From CAWFFV01 sp963814985 (GTDB taxonomy: Bacteria > Chloroflexota > Ktedonobacteria > Ktedonobacterales > Ktedonobacteraceae): 64,000 bases of DNA. The notes beneath the pieces were generated by a model that did no database searches, was not told where the DNA came from, and saw only the letters and a program-made list of their open reading frames with translations. This document shows positions 1 through 8,199 of this stretch, one piece after another. Numbering within the stretch: position 1 is the first letter of the stretch; each line of letters starts with the position of its first letter. The stretch is from contig CAWFFV010000058.1 in the NCBI GenBank assembly GCA_963814985.1, positions 1-64,000 of the forward strand, in the 5' to 3' direction. A program made the translations under genes and the position numbers.

Positions 1-540
1 GGGCGACACAAAGAAATTGACTGGCTCTTCCGAGGAGGCGTGGCGATCTTCTTCCCCGAGCAATGGGAATGTCTCCGTACGGCGTTGCCGGAAGCCGAAC
101 GCTCTGGCGATATCGTCGAAGCATACTCTCGACGGCTCAACGATGCCAATCTCACTGTCCGCCAACGAGCAGCTGAAGCCTGGTGCCTGTGGGAGTCTGC
201 GACACCTGACTGGCCCCCGTCAACGAGTCTGGATGAGCAATTTACCAATTCCACATTCGCGTTGGGGTTTGCGCGTATCGTGACCCACTATATGCACCAT
301 AATCTGTGGCTAGAGGACGAAAGCTTACTTCGCAACGCCTATATCCTGGCCGACATCCCCGCAATCCTGGTGAATGGTCGCATGGACTTTCAGTCTCCCA
401 TTGCAAACGCGTGGGAACTCAATCGTGTATGGCCACGTGCCGAGTTGATGATTGTTGACAACGCTGGCCATGCGGCCAATAATCCAGGCCTCACCCAGGA
501 ACTCATCCGGGCAACCGATCAATTCGCCATCTCTCACTAA
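1..540 (+). CDS. Alpha/beta hydrolase, proline iminopeptidase-like (5' truncated by window edge)
   Basis: The reading frame is open from the first base, so only the C-terminal 179 residues are present. The opening residues (EIDWLFRGGVAIFFPEQW) are characteristic of proline iminopeptidases, where they lie in the cap region after the nucleophile elbow. The segment NGRMDFQSP supplies the catalytic Asp and NAGHAA the catalytic His; the nucleophile Ser lies outside the window. Members cleave N-terminal proline from peptides in the cytoplasm. The gene converges on the transporter at 546-1934 with only five bases between stops. Family assignment is firm, substrate is inferred. Confidence 0.85.
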   Translation, partial: GRHKEIDWLFRGGVAIFFPEQWECLRTALPEAERSGDIVEAYSRRLNDANLTVRQRAAEAWCLWESATPDWPPSTSLDEQFTNSTFALGFARIVTHYMHHNLWLEDESLLRNAYILADIPAILVNGRMDFQSPIANAWELNRVWPRAELMIVDNAGHAANNPGLTQELIRATDQFAISH

Positions 541-545
541 AGATC

Positions 546-1934
546 TTATCGGTTTGTCTGAGCCAGTTCGACCCTGCGCAAAAAGTAGTAGGCGATACCT
601 GCAAAGACAAGTCCCAGTTCAAAGCCGATATCCACTCCATAGGGACGGCTCAACCAGAGGGCAATGGGGCCAACATAGTAGGCCTGTGCAGCCCCGAGCA
701 GAACACCTCCCAGGCCGATGATTAAGGAGACAATAGCAGCCCATCCAACAGGCAGATTTTTAGGAGTGTTCCAATCATCGACATTGTAATATCTACGGCG
801 GAAGACAAAGTGTTCAAGGATCAGGATAATGGACCAGGGACCTATCCAATAGGCCATAAGTAGCAAATAGTTTGAGAGCGTCTCGTTGAAATTAGGGCCA
901 GCAGCCACAGCAAGCAATACATAGATCACTGATCCGATAAGGGTCCATACTTCGCGATTGAGCCGCTGAAAGGCCTTGCCGAGTACTTGCATCGAAAGAG
1001 CGAGGCTGTAATCATTCGGCACATTGTTGGCAAGAGTACCCAGAGAAAGCACTAATAGCAACAAGATACCTGTAGAACCTAAAGGACTGGCAGCAGCCTT
1101 CAGGAGATCGATCACGCTATTTCCCTTATAAGCAAGAGCTAATGCCATCCCAAATATCTCCAGAGCCGTACAAGGGATGGCAACACCCAGAAAAGTGAGC
1201 CAGAAAACACTACGAGCTGACGTCGTTTCACGCTGTTTCACGTTGTAGTCAGCTGCATATGTACTCCATCCAGTGGCATATCCATAGATAGCGCCACCAA
1301 AGGAGAAGAAGGAAGCTAGCTCAGCCATGTTCAATGCAGGGGTAGGAACAATCGACAGATGTGGCGCGGATGCAACTACTAAGAGGTAAAACACGATCAC
1401 CATTGGTATCCAGGCATAGCGTTGATAGTGGTGAATATATTTATATCCATAGATACTGACAAGTGTCGTTAACATCGCAATTACCAGAATACCCACCTGT
1501 CGGGGAATAGCCCCATTGCTGAGAACCTCTATCAGTTGACCGCCCACAATAATATTGACAGCAGACCAGCCAACACATGCCGCAACATTGAAAAGAGCCA
1601 TCATTCCGGCACCAATCCAACCAAAAGAGAAGCGCGAAATTATCATCTGACGGAGGCCGAGCTTGGGACCAAGCGTCGAGAAGAAGGCAACAGGGAGCGC
1701 ACCGAGTATATTAAAAATAATGATAGCGATGACACTGTCCCAGAAGCCGAGAGCAAAGAGGCTACTCGCAAGTGCTCCCAATGCGACAGTGGAGATGACC
1801 AAATTAGAAGAGAACCACATTGTGTAATTATCGAAAATGCGTGTATGACCTCGGTTATGTGGTGATACACGCTCAACGCCTTGTGTCTCGATACCTTGTT
1901 CAAGTTCAGGAAAAGTGGCAGTCTCAAATGCCAT
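546..1934 (-). CDS. NCS1-family nucleobase/cation symporter (cytosine/purine/allantoin permease type)
   Basis: An integral membrane protein of about 460 residues with roughly twelve hydrophobic helices. The N-terminal hydrophilic lead, the Gly/Ala-rich first helices (STLGPKLGLRQMIISRFSFG) and the motif NPNDYSLALSMQ-like NVPNDYSLALSMQ match the nucleobase:cation symporter-1 family, which imports purines, cytosine, allantoin, hydantoins or thiamine with H+ or Na+. I place the start at the Met followed by AFETATF because a strong GAGGAAGG ribosome site lies 8 bases before it; a Met six codons upstream overlaps that site. It is monocistronic on this strand, and no purine riboswitch is apparent upstream. 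The substrate cannot be read from the sequence. Confidence 0.85.
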   Translation of the reverse strand: MAFETATFPELEQGIETQGVERVSPHNRGHTRIFDNYTMWFSSNLVISTVALGALASSLFALGFWDSVIAIIIFNILGALPVAFFSTLGPKLGLRQMIISRFSFGWIGAGMMALFNVAACVGWSAVNIIVGGQLIEVLSNGAIPRQVGILVIAMLTTLVSIYGYKYIHHYQRYAWIPMVIVFYLLVVASAPHLSIVPTPALNMAELASFFSFGGAIYGYATGWSTYAADYNVKQRETTSARSVFWLTFLGVAIPCTALEIFGMALALAYKGNSVIDLLKAAASPLGSTGILLLLVLSLGTLANNVPNDYSLALSMQVLGKAFQRLNREVWTLIGSVIYVLLAVAAGPNFNETLSNYLLLMAYWIGPWSIILILEHFVFRRRYYNVDDWNTPKNLPVGWAAIVSLIIGLGGVLLGAAQAYYVGPIALWLSRPYGVDIGFELGLVFAGIAYYFLRRVELAQTNR

Positions 1935-2389
1935 TGAATAAACCTTCCTCATGCTATATTGTCTGCCATAACCAACACAGAGTGAACTTCGACAGAAAAT
2001 TAAGAGCAGACGTGAGATATTGTACCTTATTTTTTATAATAGGGTATATCGGCTAGTATATTAGTACCATGTATATTGACTCACCCAGTGCTTATTGCCT
2101 ACTATCAATACGTATGGAAAAATATAGTGAAGTTTACAAACTCGTAAACTTACTAAAAATCGGAAAGCCACATTTTAATGTTATTCACAAGATTAGCTTA
2201 TTTTTACGAAGATTTTGAATAAATCATCGCAAAATTTAATGAACTTATTGTCTCGAAAAAGTGAGAACTGATATGGGAATGGCTATTTCTGAGATGTTCA
2301 CCAGTAATCACTGATTGTGTTAGCAGGGTTGAAAAAAGGCAAACGCGGATAGCCTTTTCGCTTTCAAGTAAAAGGGAAAGATCGTCTTC
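1935..2389. other. AT-rich intergenic region between divergent genes
   Basis: No credible gene. AT-rich, so it likely holds divergent promoters for the transporter (left) and the membrane protein at 2390 (right). Near 2333-2362 there is a hairpin-like sequence (AAAAGGC ... GCCTTTT around an 11-base loop), resembling a small terminator or leader hairpin before the 2390 gene. I could not match it to a known riboswitch. Confidence 0.4.
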
Positions 2390-3022
2390 ATGGATACCAG
2401 ACTGATTTCTAATTTGATCGATGTGTCTCTATGTCTTGTAACTCTCTTTATTTCGGTACGTTCATTCGATGTGTATGTTCACTTTCGTTATCTCCGCCTC
2501 TTTATTCTGGGACTCTCAATGGCTCTTGTTTCACTCTCAGCAGCGGCTGATTTCACTGCGAACTATGTTACATTTACGCATCTTGGTACAGACTGGTTTT
2601 TGTATATTGCTCAGGCGTTCGGCTTCTTTTTCATTTTTCTCAGTCTGCTACGTAGTTCAGCCAGATATCTTAAATTGATTATGATCCTGAGCGTCCTGAC
2701 TGTTCCTCTACTGCTTGCCATTCTCTTTATATCCCCTTTTCTACCAGGTATTCCCAACGGCTCAATGCGTATATTCCTGGAAGGCATCCGGTGTCTTATC
2801 AGCTTTATGATCTTCTTCGCCTATTTCTTTGCTTTCACAAACAAGGCAACGCACTTTAACCGCTTCATGATGGTTGCATTCTTGTTGATCAGTCTTGGCA
2901 ATTTTATGTCTCTGGTGCAGAGTTTTGGACCTAACTTAAATTCACATCTTCTGAGCAATCTGGGAAATATTACTGACATCGTTGGTCTTGTTGCGCTTGT
3001 GGTTGCTGTTTCATGGAATTAG
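2390..3022 (+). CDS. Multi-pass membrane protein of unknown function
   Basis: A 210-residue protein made of about seven hydrophobic helices with short polar loops and almost no soluble part. An AAGGGAAAG ribosome site precedes the ATG. It does not match a transporter family that I recognise; the seven-helix layout recalls membrane sensor modules (7TM or MASE-like) but no catalytic domain follows. It is the first of three same-strand genes (2390, 3045, 3650), the other two coding for signalling-type soluble proteins, so a role as their membrane input is an inference from position only. Confidence 0.6.
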   Translation: MDTRLISNLIDVSLCLVTLFISVRSFDVYVHFRYLRLFILGLSMALVSLSAAADFTANYVTFTHLGTDWFLYIAQAFGFFFIFLSLLRSSARYLKLIMILSVLTVPLLLAILFISPFLPGIPNGSMRIFLEGIRCLISFMIFFAYFFAFTNKATHFNRFMMVAFLLISLGNFMSLVQSFGPNLNSHLLSNLGNITDIVGLVALVVAVSWN

Positions 3023-3044
3023 CAGAGAAAGCGATCTATCTCAA

Positions 3045-3653
3045 ATGTATATTTTGAAATTCGTCCATCTTCTCCGGAATTTTCGTGCTTTTGGTCAAAG
3101 CGGCACTATATACCTTGAGCCGCTCCAAGATCATGTGGAGGAACCCTGGAAAGCATATTTACAACTGCACCAGGGAGAGGTTACATCTTGCTTTGTACAA
3201 AGGAAGAGCGACAAGCAATTATTGTGGAAAGATACTGAAGCAATACAATGGCTGGAAACAAAAGAGGGATTATCCTGGAGCTTAGAAGAGTCTTCTGATG
3301 CTGTTCCTCTGTTTTTTGCCTCGCCTGTCCTTTCTCCTGATCACCCAAATCGACCAGATAGAGAAGCCAAAATTTCGCAAGTGGTGCATCAAATTAAGCT
3401 AAACAAGCAAGAGGAGGCTGGGGAGCAGTTTTCTCATGATGATCAGCAGGAAGGATCTCTTGTGCTAGTACCACAGCGCATTTATGTGCAAGTGGAGTCT
3501 TCTGTGGAGCTTCCTCGCGAGTATAAAAGAATCTTTGCTCTTGTTGATGGTCATCGAACGATCGTACAGATTGCGCAACTTCTTCATTATCCTTCTCAAC
3601 GAGTTGTCCACATTCTTCATAAACTCCAGACAAGAAAGTTGGTTGAATTATGA
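3045..3653 (+). CDS. DUF4388/PatA-like signalling protein with C-terminal winged-helix-like domain
   Basis: About 202 residues. The N-terminal part has the DUF4388 (PatA N-terminal-like) pattern: a short strand-rich stretch about tone of use (GTIYLEPL ... YLQLHQGEVTSCFV ... AIQWLETKEGLSWSL). The C-terminal 70 residues (YKRIFALVDGHRTIVQIAQLL ... VVHILHKLQTRKLVEL, interrupted here) form a compact helix-turn-helix/winged-helix-like unit that recurs in the next gene and in the gene at 37472-38113. The ATG at 3045 is chosen because upstream codons run into the previous gene. The stop overlaps the next ATG (ATGA), so the two are translationally coupled. It resembles adaptor proteins tied to gliding or GTPase/two-component pathways; the function is not established. 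Confidence 0.6.
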   Translation: MYILKFVHLLRNFRAFGQSGTIYLEPLQDHVEEPWKAYLQLHQGEVTSCFVQRKSDKQLLWKDTEAIQWLETKEGLSWSLEESSDAVPLFFASPVLSPDHPNRPDREAKISQVVHQIKLNKQEEAGEQFSHDDQQEGSLVLVPQRIYVQVESSVELPREYKRIFALVDGHRTIVQIAQLLHYPSQRVVHILHKLQTRKLVEL

Positions 3654-4396
3654 AACCCAGGAATAGGATTGGTTCTCCTTCTATCTTTATTATAGATGAT
3701 AGCATTACAGATTGCCAATGGATGAGTAACAGTTTGCAACGAGCAGGCTGCAAAGTCGATTTTGCTACTGATGGTCGGAAAGGCCTGACAAACGTAATGG
3801 AGAATCCTCCTCAATGCCTCATACTTTCTGTCATCTTACCCGGTATAAGTGGTTATGCCATTTGCCGTCAGGTGAGGGCTGTAGAGCAATATGGTAATAT
3901 TCCGATTATTATCATAGGCACAAAAAACACACCTCTCGATCAGAAATATTCCCTCAAGATGGGAGCAAACTGCTATCTCGTCAAACCGTTTTCCGAGGAA
4001 GTGCTTCTTCAAACGGTTAAAAAGATATTACCAGGGCTTCCGTTTGCGGCTATGGCTCACATGCTATCGCCACTCGTTCCTCAATCTGATATTCCAGGAG
4101 TTTCTACTTCCCAGGAGGAATACACTCTCATTCCCTGTCATCCGAATGAAGCTGACATAATGTTGAGGCGCAATCCATTTGCGAACTCTGTCATCATGTC
4201 AGACAGGCATCTTCATCGTTTATATGCTGCTATTGATGGTCACAGAAACATACAGGAACTCGCAGAAACGACACAACTCGACCTGCAATCAACTGTAAAA
4301 CTTCTCAAGACTCTCTGGCAGGAGCAAAACATCGTGTTCTATGATAAAAAACGACGAATTCTCAAGGAAATATCCCTCTTTAATAGCAGAACATGA
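3650..4396 (+). CDS. Response-regulator-like protein with Ser in place of the phospho-accepting Asp, plus winged-helix-like C-terminus
   Basis: 248 residues. Residues about 10-125 are a receiver domain: the acidic pair (IIDDS) and the C-terminal Lys (YLVKPF) are intact. The phospho-acceptor site, normally LD-x-x-LPG, reads LSVILPG, so the Asp is Ser. Residues about 185-245 repeat the winged-helix-like module of the upstream gene (LYAAIDGHRNIQELAETTQL). It is coupled to that gene by an ATGA overlap. A receiver that cannot take phosphate on the usual residue probably works by protein contact or another ligand. The assignment to the receiver fold is firm; the loss of phosphorylation is inferred from the substitution. 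Confidence 0.8.
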   Translation: MKPRNRIGSPSIFIIDDSITDCQWMSNSLQRAGCKVDFATDGRKGLTNVMENPPQCLILSVILPGISGYAICRQVRAVEQYGNIPIIIIGTKNTPLDQKYSLKMGANCYLVKPFSEEVLLQTVKKILPGLPFAAMAHMLSPLVPQSDIPGVSTSQEEYTLIPCHPNEADIMLRRNPFANSVIMSDRHLHRLYAAIDGHRNIQELAETTQLDLQSTVKLLKTLWQEQNIVFYDKKRRILKEISLFNSRT

Positions 4397-4438
4397 TGAT
4401 AAATCTCTTTGTAAGCTCTCCCACTCGGAAAAGACGCT

Positions 4439-4843
4439 TTACACAAATTTTCTGATGAGTTGAATCCACTCTGTGATATTTTGTGGCTCCAGATAGAGTG
4501 CACTGGCCATTACGTATCGGGCACGTAACCGCGAGAAAATCCCCCCCTGCTCACTTAAAAGAAGAATGGGAAAATGCTTCAACTCCAAATTTTTGCGAAT
4601 GATTCGACAGATTTGCCAACCATCGAGCGCGAACATGTTGGCTTTGAGCAGGACTAGCGCAGGTTCCTCACGCGATAGTAGTGAGAGGGCGGAGATCCCA
4701 TCGGCAACTGTCAGCACCCGTATCTGTTGCGCTTGCAGGAGCAGCCGCAGGTTCTCACCAAGCTCGATGGATCCACCAACAATGAGTACGATGGGAAGAG
4801 ACGAACTCTTAGTATCTGACAACGTTTTCTCTGCCACGAGCAA
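4439..4843 (-). CDS. Degenerate receiver domain protein (pseudo-receiver)
   Basis: A stand-alone 134-residue receiver-like protein. Fold markers are clear (IVLIVGGS, EPALVLLKANMFALDGWQ, FPILLLSEQ), but every phosphorylation residue except Ser is replaced: the acidic pair is GG, the phospho-Asp is Lys (LLKANMF), and the conserved Lys is Glu (YLEPQ). It cannot work as a normal phosphorylated receiver. It converges on the receiver gene at 3650-4396 and leads into a three-gene minus-strand cluster as its last gene (23 bases after the 4867-5370 gene). Likely a protein-protein interaction module, by analogy with other pseudo-receivers. Confidence 0.75.
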   Translation of the reverse strand: MLVAEKTLSDTKSSSLPIVLIVGGSIELGENLRLLLQAQQIRVLTVADGISALSLLSREEPALVLLKANMFALDGWQICRIIRKNLELKHFPILLLSEQGGIFSRLRARYVMASALYLEPQNITEWIQLIRKFV

Positions 4844-4866
4844 AGCGTTTTCCTTTCTTTGCCAGC

Positions 4867-5370
4867 CTATGCTGATTCTTCAGCGCGTTTGAGCCTGGAA
4901 CCCAGCATCAGAATATATCCTGTCTCCAGGATCGAGAGGATATCGACTCCAAAAGCACGCATTTTTAGACGTGTGCGAGAAAGAGCACAACGCACTGGCT
5001 TGATTTCTTGATCCCAAATGCCCGCTTCCATGGACTCACGTAAACGCTGGCGACAGCGGGCAACGGTTCGCTCAGCAACATTGCCATGATAGAAACTAGC
5101 ATACATCACTTCATAAGGACAATAATAGGGAAAAGCCTCTAATAATGGGAGGAGCACGCTCATCTCGCTGCTCGAAAACTGTTCTTGTGCAATAAGCAGT
5201 GGTCGGCCTCCTTCACAAGAAAGATACGACAGTGAGCCAAAGGCTGTATTTAAAGCCAGGATGTGTCCTTCAGGGAGCGCTCCCTGGAGGGAAAAATGCA
5301 GAATTCTTTCTTGATCCTGTTGGAGATATTCTGAAGAGGTTTTGGCCTTGCGCTGATAAACTTTTTGCAT
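4867..5370 (-). CDS. Putative DNA-binding protein with OmpR/BTAD-like winged helix
   Basis: 167 residues. The middle and C-terminal part (PYEVMYASFYHGNVAERT, then ARCRQRLRESMEAG and VRCALSRTRLKMRAFGVDILSILETGYIL, interrupted) has the spacing of an OmpR-type winged helix: helix, recognition helix with Arg-rich turn, and a terminal hairpin ending in a G-Y-x-L motif. The N-terminal 60 residues are not recognisable. It sits between a single-pass membrane protein gene and a pseudo-receiver gene on the same strand with short gaps (27 and 23 bases), so the three are probably cotranscribed. The winged-helix call is moderate, based on pattern alone. Confidence 0.5.
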   Translation of the reverse strand: MQKVYQRKAKTSSEYLQQDQERILHFSLQGALPEGHILALNTAFGSLSYLSCEGGRPLLIAQEQFSSSEMSVLLPLLEAFPYYCPYEVMYASFYHGNVAERTVARCRQRLRESMEAGIWDQEIKPVRCALSRTRLKMRAFGVDILSILETGYILMLGSRLKRAEESA

Positions 5371-5397
5371 GGTGGTCTCCTTACTCTGAGCTGCCCT

Positions 5398-5907
5398 CTA
5401 GTATCCGACACGCAGGAAGTTGATATGAGTATCAATGAGATGATGAGCCAAAGGAAAAGATATCTGTGTGGGTAAGCTCTGTGAGGTTGAGAGCAGATAA
5501 CCAAACCCGATTCCTCCCAGTACTCCGATCAGTAATAACATCGATAACAAGAGATAGGTTGATATACCCGAAGATTTTTGCGCTACTGGTGTGGTCTGCT
5601 GCGTAACCGCTGGTGAGATCCGCTGAGTGGTCAAGATCGTCGGTACATCAGGTTGGTACTGTCGAACCAGTGGTTCGGTGGTCAGAGAACGCCGCACGGC
5701 TTTTGTCTCGGGTATGGGAGTGCCTGAGATAGAGCGAGAAGGTGGACGTGGACGAGCATACGTTGCTCTTGGAGATCGACGCTGCAAAGATTGCAAAGTT
5801 CTGCGCGGAGCGGAAGGGCCAGCCGATTGGTATGCGATCCTGTTCATCTCAAAGGGAAGTTCGTCTACGGGTTCTATCAGAATGGTGCTGATCTCCCTTA
5901 TATCCAT
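5398..5907 (-). CDS. Single-pass membrane protein with Pro/Arg-rich cytoplasmic region
   Basis: 169 residues: about 110 residues rich in Pro, Arg, Ser and Thr (low complexity, likely disordered), one strong transmembrane helix (YLLLSMLLLIGVLGGIGFGY), and a short 30-residue tail outside. No domain recognised. It is the first gene of the three-gene minus cluster 5907-4439. The layout fits a membrane anchor or scaffold for the two soluble regulatory proteins encoded behind it; this is inference. Confidence 0.5.
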   Translation of the reverse strand: MDIREISTILIEPVDELPFEMNRIAYQSAGPSAPRRTLQSLQRRSPRATYARPRPPSRSISGTPIPETKAVRRSLTTEPLVRQYQPDVPTILTTQRISPAVTQQTTPVAQKSSGISTYLLLSMLLLIGVLGGIGFGYLLSTSQSLPTQISFPLAHHLIDTHINFLRVGY

Positions 5908-5931
5908 GTCCTACCTCTTATCTAGTATGTA

Positions 5932-6193
5932 ATGAGTCATCCCGAACTTTTCCGGGACATGAAATGCCCTTTTTACCTATTTGGCAAGCGGGAGTGCAGA
6001 GGGCGGCAGCCTTCTGCCGGGGTTCGGGGTGCCCCCGAAAAACATCTTTTCCTTCTTTTGCTCGCCGCTTGCGGCGGAGAGAGAGGAAAAAGAAGCTATT
6101 GGGGACACCAGGGTTTGGCAACCCGCAAGCCCCGGCAGGGAAACCCTGCACCCCCGGTTTTGGGAACTTTTTCAAAAGTTCGGGATGACTCAT
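5932..6193. mobile_element. MITE-like element, 262 bp with 20-bp perfect terminal inverted repeats and TA duplication
   Basis: The ends ATGAGTCATCCCGAACTTTT (5932-5951) and its exact reverse complement (6174-6193) are perfect 20-bp terminal inverted repeats. TA lies immediately outside each end (5930-5931 and 6194-6195), as expected for a TA target-site duplication of the Tc1/mariner-IS630 class. The interior has no transposase; it is GC-rich and contains the mirrored phrases GCCCCCGAA and CCCCGG. Open frames crossing it have no ribosome sites and are by-products of the inverted structure. A matching autonomous IS630-type element would be expected elsewhere in the genome. Confidence 0.8.
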
Positions 6194-6195
6194 TA

Positions 6196-6573
6196 TAACC
6201 TTTGCTCATTTTCTTTCTTCCTCAATTATGTAGCACAACTATCGATAGTTCTAGGAACATGCGTTATCATTTTATTTATCATTTTTATCATTTTTGAGAT
6301 GTTCAATCTGTAGTTCTCTCGCAAAAATCTGACGGGCGCTCGCCGCTCACATCTTCTTCCTGAGTAGCTCCTTCACTGGACCGTCTTTTGTGTCCAGGGG
6401 CTGGTCGCACTGGGTGTCTGTACCCGTGAGTATGCTCTGCTCAGAAGGAGATGGGAGTGGCTTCTCAGAAAAACCTGAGGAGTCCTGTTGCATAGGGATA
6501 AAGAGAAATCCCACATGCTGAAAGTTTCTTACTGCGATCACCTGATGAAGCTGTTTCTGTGGTGCTTCCTTCC
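6196..6573. other. Intergenic region with no recognisable gene
   Basis: AT-rich between the miniature element and the VOC gene's 3' end. It contains a 14-bp perfect palindrome AACTATCGATAGTT (6237-6250). A 64-codon frame on the minus strand (6347-6541) has no clear ribosome site and no recognisable protein, so I do not call it. Confidence 0.35.
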
Positions 6574-7101
6574 CTACCTGTATCCCGATAAGATCGCAAG
6601 ATATCCCGTCTGGTCCGGCTCCCCGAGTTCGGCAAGCAGGCTCACAAAGTCGAGCGACTGTCGGCTAAACGCGATTGCTCCATCCTTGCGCGGCCACTGG
6701 CCGGGGTCCCGGTCCCTGGCCAACTCGATTCCATTAAAATCTGGATCGTGCAGGTAGATGGCCTCGTGGGTACCATGGTCAGAAGCTCCATCGATCGACC
6801 AGCCATGATCGAGCAGGCGTTTAAGCGCAACGGCCAGATCTTTGCGTGTCGGATAGTTGATGGCGAAGTGGTACAGGCCAGTTGTGTTTGGGGGAGGGGG
6901 TGGTCCGTCCTTGCTCTCCCAGGTATTGAGGCCGATGTGGTGGTGGTAGCCACCGGCTGAGAGGAAGGCCGCACTCCCCATGTTGAAGATCAGATCGAAG
7001 CCCAGGTAGTCGCGATAGAAGCCGATAGCGCGCTCCAGGTTGGCGACCTTGAGATGGATATGTCCAATGCGTGTCCCTGCCGGGATGGATGTGTCCGTCA
7101 T
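6574..7101 (-). CDS. VOC-family protein (glyoxalase/extradiol dioxygenase fold)
   Basis: 175 residues with one vicinal-oxygen-chelate domain. Seen: first metal His in IGHIHLKV near residue 15, the helix AIGFYRDYLGFDL, the HHHIGLN strand, LYHFAINYP, and the closing NGIELARD that supplies the metal Glu. The arrangement is closest to catechol-2,3-dioxygenase (CatE-like) single-domain members, which use a divalent metal to act on aromatic or thiol substrates; the real substrate is unknown. The ATG has a GAAGGAG ribosome site. The gene stands alone on this strand. Confidence 0.8.
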   Translation of the reverse strand: MTDTSIPAGTRIGHIHLKVANLERAIGFYRDYLGFDLIFNMGSAAFLSAGGYHHHIGLNTWESKDGPPPPPNTTGLYHFAINYPTRKDLAVALKRLLDHGWSIDGASDHGTHEAIYLHDPDFNGIELARDRDPGQWPRKDGAIAFSRQSLDFVSLLAELGEPDQTGYLAILSGYR

Positions 7102-7392
7102 GGTTTACTCCTTCTTTCTTGTCATTGTAACACTCTCTTTCTTTGTTATATGGTAAGGGTATCTTTTCGTCAAGGTTGCCCAGTCATTGTATACTAGCAA
7201 ATGATATGCACCAGGAGCGATATTGGGAGTAGTGAAGTTGTATCAACGCCCAGGGATTTTGTAATCGAGAGTGTTTGTCGTTATCAAGTAATGTGGATGG
7301 ATAAGCCTGAATAAGTAGAACGCTTGCCATATGCTATAGAGTATAGTATAAAGTGCATCATTGACATGTTTAAGGAAGGCTAGCATACAATC

Positions 7393-7998
7393 ATGAAAAA
7401 GCGAAAAGGGATATCGCTACCGAAAGCGCTACGGCAGCAATCCATATCATATTCATCACCTACAGTTATTCGTCGCGCTCGCGATTTTCCGCTGGTAGAA
7501 TGTTGGATCAGTAACGATTGGCAAAATGAGACTCCGGGACTGGTACAAATTATTGTGGCTCGCCAGCAAGCCGATGATACGATCTGTTTCGGTGTGTACC
7601 TTGTAGATAAGCTTTGTCTCGGACTCAAGAACACGTTTGCCAGAGCCAATTTTACCCCTGCACGTTACCAGCATGAAGTTCAGGCTATTTTCAAGGAGAC
7701 AGGATCACAGGCATGCCCACCCGAGCTGGCATACCAGATGATCTATGAATCAATTGACTATGCAGCAAAGTTTGGCTTCACACCGCAGAAGGATTTTGAA
7801 CTGACGCAATATATGCTGGCACCACGTGGCGAATTTAGGACATCGTACAAATTGAAATTTGGCCAAAAAGGCAAAGGGAAGCCCTTGTTTATTGCGGGTC
7901 CCCGCGATAATGTCCCGGAGATCCTCAAGCAACTGGAGAAGACCCCTGGCCCAGGCAAGTATGACTACGTAGTTATGGCACCACCTGATATGTTCTAA
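7393..7998 (+). CDS. Conserved hypothetical protein
   Basis: 201 residues, soluble. The N-terminal half contains a strand-rich block (PLVECWISNDW, GLVQIIVARQ, ICFGVYLVDKLCLGLKN) that looks like a conserved globular domain seen in uncharacterised bacterial proteins; the C-terminal third is basic and ends with a Gly/Pro-rich turn and YDYVVMAPPDMF. No catalytic motif is recognised. Preceded by AT-rich promoter-like sequence and its own ribosome site (AAGGAAGG about 10 bases upstream). I cannot assign a function. Confidence 0.55.
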   Translation: MKKRKGISLPKALRQQSISYSSPTVIRRARDFPLVECWISNDWQNETPGLVQIIVARQQADDTICFGVYLVDKLCLGLKNTFARANFTPARYQHEVQAIFKETGSQACPPELAYQMIYESIDYAAKFGFTPQKDFELTQYMLAPRGEFRTSYKLKFGQKGKGKPLFIAGPRDNVPEILKQLEKTPGPGKYDYVVMAPPDMF

Positions 7999-8199
7999 GC
8001 ATTATTACCGCTACTTCTATATCTATCGAATGGAGCAAAGGAAGGCAGCCTGGATATCCTATTGATTGAATTCCATATCTCTGCTAGAATAAGCTCAGAG
8101 AGCACTGACTATCTTTCTTCTCTCTTCTTTGGTTTCTCCCATATCGATCGATATGAGACGGCATAAGTATTCTAATGATCGCGTGCAGGGAGGATATCC

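Noticed and set aside
2330..2370. Possible c-di-GMP (GEMM-like) leader, GGCAAAC ... GCC
   Set aside because: Only the short phrase matches; the second helix and receptor positions are absent, so it is noted only as a hairpin.
5918..6313. Several frames crossing the miniature element
   Set aside because: They follow from the inverted repeat (one begins MSHPELF, another MSHPELL) and lack ribosome sites.
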